Positions 21,070-31,478 of a DNA stretch of 64,000 bases are shown one piece after another. The stretch is from positions 217,683 to 281,682 of the forward strand of contig VCJN01002185.1 in the NCBI GenBank assembly GCA_006384855.1. Direction: 5' to 3'. The stretch's first letter is position 1. The number at the start of each line of letters is the position of its first letter. This DNA is from Tetraselmis striata (taxonomy: Eukaryota; Chlorophyta; Chlorodendrophyceae; Chlorodendrales; Chlorodendraceae). The translations under genes were made by a program, and so were the position numbers. Under the pieces are notes generated by a model, which saw only the letters and a program-made list of their open reading frames with translations, was not told the DNA's origin and did no database searches.

Positions 21070-21744
21070 CTAGGGCACCTTCGTGAGGTCTGCCACCGTT
21101 GGAAGCCGCGCCAAGTGTTCCCTGGAAGCTGTGAGGATACTGCGCCTCCCCGGGCTTACCGTTGGGAAATACCCCTCGCGCCACTTATGAATGGGTTCCA
21201 TGTGCGCAAGCCTTGGCGGGGAAGTCGCGGTCCACGTCAAAGGGGCATAGGGGAGGAAAGACCCGACGTGGTGCGTGCTCCCGGGGATTGCCGCTCTGTC
21301 TGTCTCCCACTTGTGGGCTTCCTTTGTGATGTCGGACAGGGACCGGCTGAATCTGTCCGTCTGAATCCATGTGTGGGTGAGGGCTTCTTGCACCACGCGT
21401 GCGGTCAGCCGCATCAATTGGAACAGCGGGAACTGCTCCGCGTGGGCCCCAGCGAGGAGAGGCTCCATAGCCCCGTCGTCATCGTTCTCGACGAGTACAG
21501 CGGCCTGCTTCGCAGCGATCTCGAGCATATCCTCGGCACCTTGCAGCCACAGCGAATCCGAACCATGGAGGTATGTGAGACGCGTATCAGCGTCGACGAT
21601 GTCCCCGTCCAGATCGGGCTGGTCAAGCAGGAAGAGCTTGTACTGAAGAGCGCGTCCGCGCCGACATCCAGCAACGTGTGCCAGTGCTAAGCGTGGCGCA
21701 GGGAGCGGTAGAGGGCCGGGTTGCTGGACTTGGTGGGAGTCCAC
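21070..21744 (-). CDS. unknown minus-strand ORF, 224 aa
   Basis: The frame is open for 224 codons and includes an acidic, Leu-rich part (LDQPDLDGDIVDADTRLTYL, AEDMLEIAAKQAAVLVENDD), unlike a chance frame. A second minus-strand frame at 22,397-21,687 ends with EYIHLPAGWTPTKSSNPALY and overlaps its start, suggesting a frameshift within a longer ORF. No domain is recognised. It lies back to back with the En/Spm-like transposase and could be that element's accessory protein. This is inference only. Confidence 0.35.
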   Translation of the reverse strand: MDSHQVQQPGPLPLPAPRLALAHVAGCRRGRALQYKLFLLDQPDLDGDIVDADTRLTYLHGSDSLWLQGAEDMLEIAAKQAAVLVENDDDGAMEPLLAGAHAEQFPLFQLMRLTARVVQEALTHTWIQTDRFSRSLSDITKEAHKWETDRAAIPGSTHHVGSFLPYAPLTWTATSPPRLAHMEPIHKWREGYFPTVSPGRRSILTASREHLARLPTVADLTKVP

Positions 21745-22531
21745 CCGGCGGGGAGATGGATGTATTCCCCTCTTATGTCCTCGTCGGTGAGTCTATTTTG
21801 TACCGTGTTCTCCTCCACGCTAGCGTATGCCAGTTGGGTTCGTGTACAGCGCTCCACCATCCTGGCCCTTTTCTGGGGTGTCATCGATAGTGCCATGGTG
21901 GGTGGTGCAACTGGTGACACTTCGTCGCCTCGTGTGATTATATCCTTGCGACGCAGGCAGCGTCGCGCGTACGTACCGTCGCGGTGCTGCTGCGCGATAT
22001 ACAGATCGCGGAGTGGGCAACTGCTGCCGTCGCTAGGTGTGCGTGAAGATAAAGATAAGCGGCGATATACACCCGACATTAGCCCGATGTATTGGCGCTT
22101 ATTTGCATAGTCGCAGCGCGAGTAGTAGTACGATGTATCGGTGCAGTGCCGCGCACGGGCTCCCATGACGTATGTGCGCGCGGTGTGCGGCACGTGTGCG
22201 GCGATGTGCGGCACGTTGTGTGCGGCGATGTGCGGCACGACGGGCGGAGGTGTGGGCGGATGTAGGTGGTCCGGTAGCTTAGGTGGTAGGCGGTAGGTGG
22301 TGTTCGTAGGTGCGCGTTTTAATGCAGCCGCCCTAACTGCTGATGATTGTGTAACGCCCCAGCACGCGCATGAAGTACGGGGTCGCCTCACGGTCACCGC
22401 CGCTCACCGCTGAATCAAGCGCGGACAGCCGCGCACTCGCATCTGTGCTGCCTGCCGGTGGTGGATTACAGCCACCCCAACTCTCAGCCCCCCCCCCCCC
22501 CCCCCGGCGCCCCCCGCGCGCGGCAGCAGGC

Positions 22532-25500
22532 ATGCCGGGAAAGGGATGGATATCGAGTGTGTCGAGGGATGGCGTGTACTCATGCAAGCACTGCCGGGGC
22601 ATCGTGACGGGCAGTAGTGATAAGACGGCGCGAGAGCGGCACTTCCTAAAATACCCGAACTGTAGCCACTCGTTGAAGCGTGCGGCTAAGTTGCGCCGCA
22701 AGGCCGCCTTATTACAAGCAGCAGCAGCAGGGGCGGCAGCAGCAGCAGCAGCAGCGGTAGGGGCGGCAGCATGAGTAGCTGCAGCTATCGGAAACGGCCC
22801 GCCGGCGCCGGTCTCGGACGACGGCGGCTCGAAGGAGGACGATGTGATGGGCGTGGGGGAGGACCCCGTTGGCGAAGACGGTATGGACATCGACGCGCCT
22901 GCGTGGCCGCCGGCGGGCGTGGAAGCCGCCGATGAGGGCGTGATACGGGAAGGCGATCCCGGTGACTTCTACATGAAGGTCATCGCCAAGAAGTTCCGGG
23001 GAGGATGGCAATACGGCGTGATAACCGGCGTTGTTACCGAGTGGGTGTTGGAGGACTACGGCGGGGCGACCCAGTGGCGCGCTGTTTTCGAGGACGGTGA
23101 CACTGTGGACCTTCTGCGTTTAGAGGTGAGTGGGCCCGGCCTGTGTGCTGGTGGCACCACTCACCTGCGGTTGTATGGAATCACACGCACCCGCCCGGTC
23201 GGCGTGACAGGTTGTGGAGGCTATGGCGGCTGCCCAGGAGCACCCCCCTGTGGATGCGGACGGGGAGGCTCGCTTGGTAACCGTCCCTGAAGGCGATGAC
23301 CAGTCCAGTGAATCCGAAGAGGAGGGCTGGGAAGGGGGTGGGGACGCGGCTGGCGCCGGGTGGACGAGCGATGAGGAGGAGGAGGAGGAGGAGGCGCACC
23401 TCCGGGCGTGGGAGTCTGCGGCTGTGCCGGGGCGCGAGACGAATGCTCTCACGTTTGCAGTCATGAAGTGCTCGGCCCAGGTGAAGAGCAAGAATTCCAA
23501 CAACTCTGCTGACAGCGAGTGGCAGCTGTTGCATGACATCATGCCCGCCGGCTTCACCTGGGGTGGGATGGCCGTGCAACGCAGCCACAAGGCGATGCGG
23601 AAGTTCCCGCGGGTACGGCCGGGATGTGCCTGGGTGCGTGCTTGATGCGGCGCGTCTTGGGGTGTCAGGCCCCTGACGCTCCTCGCCTCCCGATGCATGC
23701 AGGTGCCTGATACATCCAGATATGACCGGCACATGTGCCCCAAGGGGTGCGTGGCGTTCAGCGGGGCGCCTGGGAAGGCTGGCGGATGGGCGAACCCCCG
23801 ACCAGCACTGCCCGGAGTGCAATGCCGACAAGTTTATCCGCATGCCGCAGTCCCTGAAGCTCACGGCTGCACGGGTTTGGTACGTCTTGAGCGTGGCGGA
23901 CATCATCAAGGGCTGGTTCCGAGACCCTGTGTGGTACGCTTGCTGGAAGAAGGGGACGGACGTGTCTATCAACGCCTTCCGCGCCTCGTCGGAGGCGGAG
24001 CGCTTGAATGAAGGCGGGCACGGCACCGGCCTCGCCGCAGGAGACTTCCTCCATGCCGACACCGGGATCTACACACTCACAGATGATGGCTTCCTGTCGC
24101 ACCTTCGGACCACCCAGTCTGTCACCGGGATTGGGATCAGGTGTGAGGACATGCCGCCCCACATGCTGACCTCCATGAGCAAATGGCACCCAGTCGCACT
24201 CATTGGCCCCCCGGAGCCGCTCAACCTAGGCAAAATACTGTTAGAGGTGCTGCACGAGCTCGCGGTGCTTGGCGAGCATGGAGTGAGGGTCACCCCCGCA
24301 GACGGGGGAGGACAATTCGTGCACAAGGTCTTCCTCGGTATGCGGGTGTGCGACGCCCAGGGCAGACGAAAGATCTTTGTGCGGGGGGGGGGGGGGGGGG
24401 GGGGGGGCTAGCCAGCTTAGAGGTTGCCCATGGTGCCGTCTGGTGAGCCGTGTGGAGTGCCCGGACGGCACGATGAAGGTGGCGCCTGCGGGGTATGCAA
24501 AGGACGTCCTCCAGAGGGTGGATGGCGTAGAGTTGCAGGCTGTGCGCACAGGCGCGAGCTGCCTTCTGCTCTCCCGCGACCAGATGCTGGAGCAGATGGG
24601 CGTCATCGGCCAGATAGAGGAGGACTTGGCCAGGTCGGACCTCGATGGGGATGAGGACGGCGAAGTGAGCCTCGCTGCCCGGCGTGCGTTCAACACAACC
24701 CGGCTGGAGCAGGCCAAGCAGAACACCGGCTGCCATGGCGTGTGCCAGGTGCATGTGGTCCTGGGCTATGTCTGCATGGTCAACCTCTTCCCCCTCGCGC
24801 CGGACCACTTGTGCTTTTTGGGCCTGGGAAAGGACTTTTGGAGGAACTTCCTCGACGTGCTGGGCCACGTTGGATTTCGGGCTATGAAGCAGGAAGACCG
24901 GCGCAAGGCTTTAGTCATGATACCCAGCAACTTTGGACGCGGGTTGCGCCCTTCGTTTGCGGTGTCCAAGAAGTCGAAAGGTAAGCCCCCCCCCTCCCCC
25001 CTGGGCGTGGGCGTGGGCGGAGGTGGGCGTGGGCGTGGGCGTGGGCGTGGGCGTGACAGCATTCCCCTTCATGACTGCAGGGTCAGGCAAGGTGACGGTG
25101 CAGTCCGGCTGGGTCATAGAGGACTGTTGGCACCACACGGAATCGTTTTCCCTTCTTACCGCCGGTCCGCTGTTCGAGGAGGCCCGGGTGAAGGCGATCA
25201 TGACCGGGAAGGAGCTCGCGTCCCCAGCGGTGATGCGTGCGGTGTCGCAGCTGGGGGTGCTTGGGCACATGTACAAGCGCATGCAAGGAGCTGTGTGGTT
25301 CGTCACGCGGTGGGGGTTGCAGAGCGTGGTGACGGATGAGGACGGCCCTGAGCGCAAGGCGCAGGTGGACGCGCTCACCAGGGAGGGGAGGACTCGATAC
25401 CTAGCAGACATCACCGTGTATGCCCGCCTGGCTGAGGGAAACGGCTTCGTGTCGCTCCTCGTCTGCAACTTGCACTCGGCGGTGTGCCGCATGATCCACC

Positions 25501-25984
25501 GGATGCCGGCTTGCGGGCACCCGCTTGCGGAGCTGTGGATGGAGAACCTCATGGGCTTCTTGAAGGCGGGCGCCAAGCCGTTAGAATGTCTGCCGAAGAA
25601 TGTCTGCGAGACCATGATGAGGGACCTCCTTTTCGCGCAGCAGATCAACCGCCTGAAGGCGCATCGCCTCTACCGGGAACCCAACCCCAACAAGAAGGTC
25701 TCCCCCCCCCCCCCCCCCCCCCCCCCGCCTCTTGCTGCCTCCTCAGCCACGTGCACCCATACCCACCCACCCACACACACACACATACACTCATACTCGC
25801 ACTCACAGCGACCCACCCACACACACAGGGGTACATGGCCCCAGACGACGCTGGCCCCGGCGCCGTGGAGACGCCCATCCGGTTGGTTGGGAGCGCATCC
25901 GCTGCGTGGGAGGACGCGGTGGACTTCAAGGACCATTCGGAGAAACTGTGCGCAGTGGAAAGGAATCATGGACACGACCTATAG
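22532..25984 (+). pseudogene. En/Spm (Tnp2)-like transposase with BED-type zinc finger and Tudor-like domain
   Basis: The start is placed at the ATG at 22,532, just after an 18-base C run. The N-terminus has a BED-like finger (YSCKHCRG...HFLKYPNCSH), then an Ala repeat with an in-frame TGA at 22,772. In the same frame a Tudor-like block follows (KKFRGGWQYGVITGV...VFEDGDTVDLLRLE). Exons at 22,532-23,125, 23,211-23,633 and from 23,703 splice in phase. The last has YDRHMCPKGCVAFSG and, after a one-base frameshift, HCPECNADKF, the paired-Cys signature of Tnp2/Plavaka-type transposases. Later blocks are MSKWHPVALIGPPEPLNLGK, GCPWCRLVSRVECPDG, and VCNLHSAVCRMIHRM followed by LAELWMENLMGFLKA. Introns at 24,379-24,420, 24,981-25,080 and 25,698-25,829 hold G/C homopolymers or GTGGGC/CA-type repeats. 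The last exon ends at 25,984, next to an inserted LTR fragment. No clear CACTA termini were found. Confidence 0.65.
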
Positions 25985-25989
25985 CCTGT

Positions 25990-26240
25990 TGATGTTCGGA
26001 GAATTCCATGCATGTTGCAATGATTATGTGGCCCTGCAGGAGAGTTGGCAACATGTACCGGACATAAATTTTGGGGATTCTGTCGCTCGCGTACGCGTAC
26101 GCGATGTAACACCCGTGCAAAAGGGGGTCGGGGTCGCACCCAACGGGGGCCGGTGGGCTGGCCCCTACAAGGCCATTTCCTTGTGTAATTCTATGGAAAT
26201 CGCGACTGCTATATTTCATGCATTTGTTACTGTAATATCG
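25990..26240 (-). repeat. fragment of the Copia-family LTR
   Basis: The start TGTTCGGAGAATTCCA matches the border of the LTR at about 8,150. ATGTTGCCAACTCTCCTGC (minus strand, about 26,038-26,056) matches 40,511-40,529 on the plus strand. It abuts the end of the transposase, so it probably inserted there. Confidence 0.45.
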
Positions 26241-26254
26241 CGCAAGCTGCTCAT

Positions 26255-27539
26255 TCAGCTACAGACTCCACATTGTCGCCATCTATTTCTGCCGCAGGTC
26301 GCAGAGCGGGTGCAGCTAGAGCCTTTTGCACCTTCTTTGTGAAAGCAACTGCCTGCGGTGAATAAAACCAACTGTTGAAGTTGAAAATGGTTTAGCAGTT
26401 CTGGCCGTCTAACTGTGCACCTAGGACGCCCGTGGCTATCTAGCTTTCTGTTGACCTGCCGGTACGGATCATCCTTTAACATGTCTCGTCCTATAGACGT
26501 GCCATACAGAGCCATCAATATCTTGGCCTTGTGCGGTGGTATTTTGTCGGAATGGTGTTGTTCCATTGGCCACGGGTGAAACCCCACCTAATGAATTCCA
26601 GCTAATGGGCGGTGAGATTGGAGCGCTTGGCGGGTTGCTGGGTAGTGTAGTGCCACACCGCACGGCACGAACTTCATAGAGTAGGCCACTAGCCTTCATG
26701 GCGAAACGAAGCAAGACGTAAAAGTAGGAAATGTGCACGTGGTCGTGTCTGGCCACATATGACAACAAATAGAGGCATATATGCCATGGTTGATTGTCGT
26801 TCCTGGGCGCATGTCACCATTGCGTCTTCGATGCGCCTCTGCGTCATCATCGTTGATTTCGTCCGACAAGGCGGCGTCATCCCGCTCACCCAGCATAGAC
26901 ACATGCTTGCTGACGAAGCGCCGGGTAACGAATAATAATGCCTTTACCCCAAGTTTGGATATGCGATTGCCGATTACATCACGCCTTGAGTGCTCCGGCG
27001 AGGCGTGATAACTTTGGAAGACTTCTGCCCGCGGAACAACATTGATGCGCGACGCTGCTGAGCGCTCAGCATCCACGGATGCCAGCTCGCCGAGCAGAGT
27101 TTTCATCTGCAGCTCCAAAGCTGTCTAGGCCGCCATCTTGACGGCGTCCGCGAGCGCCTCAGATGCCATTATTTCCGCCAACTTGTTCACACTCCGACTG
27201 AAATGGAGCAGACTGCTCAGCAGCAAGACCACGCCGATGCTGATCCATGAGGTGGGTGGCGACACTGGCCCGAGTCACACCTTCGGTCCCTCTGTCCAGC
27301 TTTGCAACCTCCTGCTTGTTGCCGCTTTGCCGTGCTGCCTTGTCATTAAGATGAAAAATGACCTCTTTCCGTTGAAATGCACCGCACACGTAGCCAACGT
27401 ATGGATAACCGGTTTTAGGACTGATGGCAATGCCATGTCCGTCAACCAACACTTCATGTGTAGGACGAGGCGGGTAGAAGTGACGCAAGAGAGTGCTCCC
27501 CACGTAGTAAGCGCCATATGGTCCCGTTGACATGGACAC
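26255..27539 (-). pseudogene. minus-strand coding remnants, unknown family
   Basis: Three consecutive minus-strand frames look coding. The first (27,539-27,159) has HEVLVDGHGIAISPKTGYPY and VGYVCGAFQRKEVIFHLNDK. The second (27,118-26,696) has MKTLLGELASVDAERSAASR and VKALLFVTRRFVSKHVSMLG. The third (26,587-26,255) has AKILMALYGTSIGRDMLKDD. They are separated by a frameshift and a stop. I do not recognise the protein. They may be one decayed gene, perhaps transposon-borne. Confidence 0.35.
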
Positions 27540-28916
27540 TAGCCGTTTCTGGCTAAATGTCTTTTTGGTGATATTTCCGTGTTGTTATTCATTGCAAACG
27601 CAACACTGGTTGGATGTCTTCCTCGCATGCTCACTTGAAAAGGACTAGCACTGCGTAGAGGCAATTTGCATGGCAACCGTCAGCGCCGAGCACTTACTCT
27701 TGCGCCAACACACCGAACAGGGTTTAGGTCGGGGGCGGCCGGGATCGTATCCAAGTTGTGTGTTAAGGGAACTTCTGTACCTGTCGGAAGGCGAGGTTGA
27801 TCTACATAAGTCCAGCCGGCATTGCCCATATGCTTTGCGCTGCGTGGATAGCAAACCTAATTGACAGCCATCAGCATGCTGCGTCGAAACATCTGCTAGT
27901 TGAGCTTACGTATCGTGTCCACCGGCGATGCTTAGGTGGAACATCCATATTAATCAGACCCAAGCAGTGCAGACGCACTCTCTCAACGGGATATACGACA
28001 CCCGCGCTCCACATATGTGTGTGTCACAATCAATACGCAGTGGGGGCTCACCGTCCGCCGTGCCGAGGGACGCGGGTGCAGTAGTTCCATGACTCTCACG
28101 GCCGCCCGTCTCGGCATGCAAAATGCGGACGGTAGGCAGGGGCATTTAGTGCAGGGAGCCCAGAGGCGACAGCTTGGAAAGGGTCAGCGACCCCATAACT
28201 GTTCCCAGGGTCAGGTCAAGACCTAATGACCTAATCCAGCCCTTTCTGTAGTGTTGAGTCATTTGGTGATGTGTGGGTGAGTGGGTGGCCAGCGCATGCC
28301 GGGTGGTTCAATTCAGCGGAACCCGGCCGGCCTGTCTAGAATGGGCCATTGGTCCTTGTTGACTTATTACCCACCTCGGCCGTCACGTCTAGCCTACTAC
28401 GGAGGCCCTCGCCTGGCCCCCACCAGCCACCGCACGATGAGGACTGACTAGGCAGTGTACGGTTAGGGTGCCTTCTCACGGGGGCGCGCTGCCCCCGGGG
28501 GCGGTTCCAAAGGCGCCGTCGGGTTGGGCTTAGCAGTTGCCTCATTCTCCGCCTCCTTTACCCACCGGCTGAAGCTGTCCCAAGAAATGTGGTCCTTGGC
28601 AACAGAACGTATCGAGTGCCCGTGCTTGTCGAACTTGGCATGGTACTTCATAGCTATGGCCTCCTCGGTGATAGTTCGGCCCATGAGCTCGGTGCAGCCA
28701 GTGCAACACTTGGTGTTTTGTTAGCTCCCGTGCGCCATGCTAACCGGCTGCCTTTTTACATCGTTGACCGGCTCGCACCCGGGGGTACAACCGGTCCGAC
28801 CTGGGCACTAGAGCTACATATAGTCTAGGGGTTTCGAGCGGCCCCCGTGGGACGTTAAGCTGAGTTGTGCGTGGTGAGCTACAAGGTTTGCAGATCAAAT
28901 GGCCCAATCTATGTAG
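27540..28916. other. stretch with only weak coding signals
   Basis: A minus-strand frame of 73 codons at 28,684-28,463 (KYHAKFDKHGHSIRSVAKDH) is the only one with gene-like composition. Another minus-strand frame near 27,700 ends KPCSVCWRKS at a GTAAGTGC donor and could be an isolated exon. No complete gene can be built. It ends at the Gypsy 5' LTR. Confidence 0.35.
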
Positions 28917-29868
28917 TGCCGCAGCATCCGTCATATCCGCGTGCGCGTGAAGAACGGGACAGCCAAGCCCTTCCGGGCCGGCTAGGGTTAAAGCTAGGGT
29001 TCCATACCCGGTTGAGACCACAGGCAGGGCACCTGATTGGTTAGGGTTCCATACCCTGGCCATAGCCCTGAGCGAGGCGCAAGGAGACATACATACCGGA
29101 GATCAGAGACCCGCCCAAGCACACCTAGGCGGGACTTCTAAGGGAACTCAGATAGCACCTCTAATCGGGACCTCTAACAGGGACCCCTGAGGTGGACTAC
29201 CTGCAGAAGACGAAGTACTGTACTGCTGCTGGTACAAGGCGCAAGACTCACTGTAGCCGCAGCCGAGTAGTAGTATAGGACTTGATGAGTACAATTAGAC
29301 AAGGGCAGTGCGTAATGCGTCTGGCGCGCGGTGCGCGCACGGCGCGCGTGCTATTAGCACTTAGCGTGACGTGCGGCTGCCTTGCCATGGCCGCGATCGC
29401 GTGCTTATAGAGGGCCTCCGCCTTCTGGCGGTCCCTCTTCCCCCTTGTCTTGCCTGTGTGTGCCTGTGTTTGCCTATGACAGGCATAGGCAAGAGCCTGT
29501 GTACGGGACGGAGACGGTGTAAGAGACGGAGATCGGCTTGAGGAACGAGGGCCAAAGGTAATCACGGTAGCCTGCGTGCTTGTCGTACGGTCGCACGCGT
29601 GCTGCTCGCTGCATCGTGCGCGCGCGCTGCTGGGGGTGCTGGGTTGTCACCATTCGACCCGGTACCGACGTAAAGTACTGTAGGAACGGTTGATAGCCGC
29701 GACCAGCACTGCATAAAGTACTGCACGGCGTGGCAGTGACCTGTGGTGAGAGGCTTCATTGCCACTGGCATTCACCCCCCTGAGTACGGGCAAGACCAGC
29801 AACGCTGGTCTGAACTAAAGCCCTATAGGCGTCTGAGAGGTGCCTGTAGTGACTTAGGTTCGCGTTCA
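28917..29868 (+). repeat. Gypsy 5' LTR
   Basis: This 952-bp repeat starts TGCCGCAGC and ends GTTCA. It is matched base for base, at a constant offset of 10,496, by 39,413-40,364. No indel or substitution was found by eye, which implies very recent insertion or gene conversion. It contains an inverted CTATGACAGGCATAG-type element near 29,473 and an AT-poor promoter-like middle. Confidence 0.9.
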
Positions 29869-30725
29869 GACAAGGGGGAAGAGCACTCGTGGGTGAGAGT
29901 GAGTGCTAGAGGTGAGGAAAGGTCCAAGGGGTGTTGGAGACAAACCTATATGGGAACTGCTCGTAAGAGTACATAAGACTCGAAGGGTGAGGGGACAAAA
30001 CCCACTAGAGGGTGGGCCAGGAAGGCCCTCGGACTAGTGAGGTGACGAGGTGTGGAGTGGTTCGAGTTTCCTTTTGGGTTTGGTGACGAGCGAGAGGCAA
30101 AGGGTTTGCCACCTCTGGGGACACTTTGTGTTTGTGCCTGAGCGAGCCGTGAACAACGGGGCATTGAGTGGGCGAAGGGCACTAACGTCAAGCTAAGTGT
30201 GTTGCTGAGTGGCTCTTTCACCCAGCGCGGCCTCTGAGTGAGAGCCGCGGCGTGCCGACGCTCTTTCACCATCCCGCGGGAGGTGAGAGAGCGGCGTGTT
30301 CCTTTGGGTACCAATTGGCCTGCTCCGGTTCTTTTGGCCTGCTCCGGTTCTTTTGGCCTGCTCCAGTTCAACGACCTGCTCCAGTTCAACGGTTCAACGA
30401 CGACAGGTGGTAGGAGGGAGGCAGGGCGTGAGCCTGGGAGTGGGAGGGCGCCGGCTTCACAGTCGTGTGTCAGTACCGGAGTGCACTTGGAGGGAGCGGC
30501 ATCGCCGCCTGAGGGCCCCGGCGAGGGTGACGGCTGGCGGGTGCGTGGCTCAGCTCGGTGCCAACCTCTTCGTGGCGGTGGTGTGGATTTGAGGTTCATC
30601 GGCACTGAGTTATACTGGACGTTGGAACTGTTCGTGTATCGGGTTGAGACGGGTGTGCGCCGACACCGGCGAGGCGACGCGGCAGCGTCCCTCAGATTTC
30701 TGAGGCCGCGTGGACGCATCCCCAC
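29869..30725 (+). other. Gypsy leader region
   Basis: About 0.9 kb of leader between the 5' LTR and the first recognisable gag coding. It holds a short tandem array of CCTGCTCCGGTTCTTTTGG-type units at about 30,318-30,400. A plus-strand frame of 202 codons at 30,238-30,846 shows no known domain and is not counted as a gene. Confidence 0.5.
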
Positions 30726-31478
30726 TTCTGAGCTTGAGGGCCCCGGCGTGGGCGACAGCCAGTGGACGCGCTGGAAAGCGCAGAGGGCGGCTTTGCCCTG
30801 GGCGACCTGTGGGCAGCACTGGACGAGCTGGAGGAAGACCAGCTGATCGAGGAGGTCGTGGAGGGGCTGCTGAACGACGTAGACGCATCCAACTAGGAGG
30901 GTGAGGAGCGCGATCACGAGAACGCGTACGCATACAGCAGCAGCGAAGCAGAGGACAGCGGAGACGACGAGGACGAGCTCTATTTTTCCCCGCTGCCAAC
31001 ACGCAACCCTAGGCGAGACACTTTGTACGGACACGCGTACTTTGTGGACGACGCAATGAGCGACGATGAGATGGAGCCGCGGAGGGGCAAGGGCTCCAAC
31101 GGGAGGTTGTGGGCGGGTCACGAGAAGGCGACCTCAGAGCACACGTTTGAGACGTGGAAGAACTCTACGGACTGTGCCATGGAGAAGGAGCAACAACAGG
31201 CGTTTGACCGCAACAGACCGTTCAACGAGATCCACGAGGTTCACGTGCTGCGGAGCCGCATTCAGCCAAAGTACTTGGAGTCGCTAGAGACTACACTCAT
31301 CAGCCGGGGCATCAAGTACGAGGACTCGAGGATTGCGCGGAGGCTGGAAGGCGCAGAACGGCTCGACTACTACCGCCGGTTGTTGGACGGCATGTGGGAG
31401 GAGCTCGTCAACATCACCAAGCAGATCGAGCTGCATTCGGAGCGGTACAGCAAGTGCCATGCATCGCTCGCCTGGTGA
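30726..31478 (+). CDS. Gypsy gag, N-terminal part
   Basis: From the ATG at 31,023 the frame gives 151 aa and includes KNSTDCAMEKEQQQAFDRN, HVLRSRIQPKYLESLETTLI and MWEELVNITKQIELHSERYS, a helical gag-like region. The same frame is coding-like upstream (LDELEEDQLIEEVVEGLLND, then an acidic EDSGDDEDELYF stretch) but is interrupted by a TAG at 30,894. The frame ends at 31,478 and the protein continues one base later in the next frame. Gag would form the virus-like particle. Confidence 0.65.

Noticed and set aside
25740-25828. Possible His/Thr-rich protein segment in the transposase (THTHPPTHTHIH)
   Set aside because: The CA-repeat tract lies between a GT donor and an AG acceptor; splicing it out joins two frames that read in phase.
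20360-26340. Complete CACTA element with defined termini
   Set aside because: No CACTA-type terminal inverted repeats or 3-bp duplication could be identified, so only the transposase is annotated.
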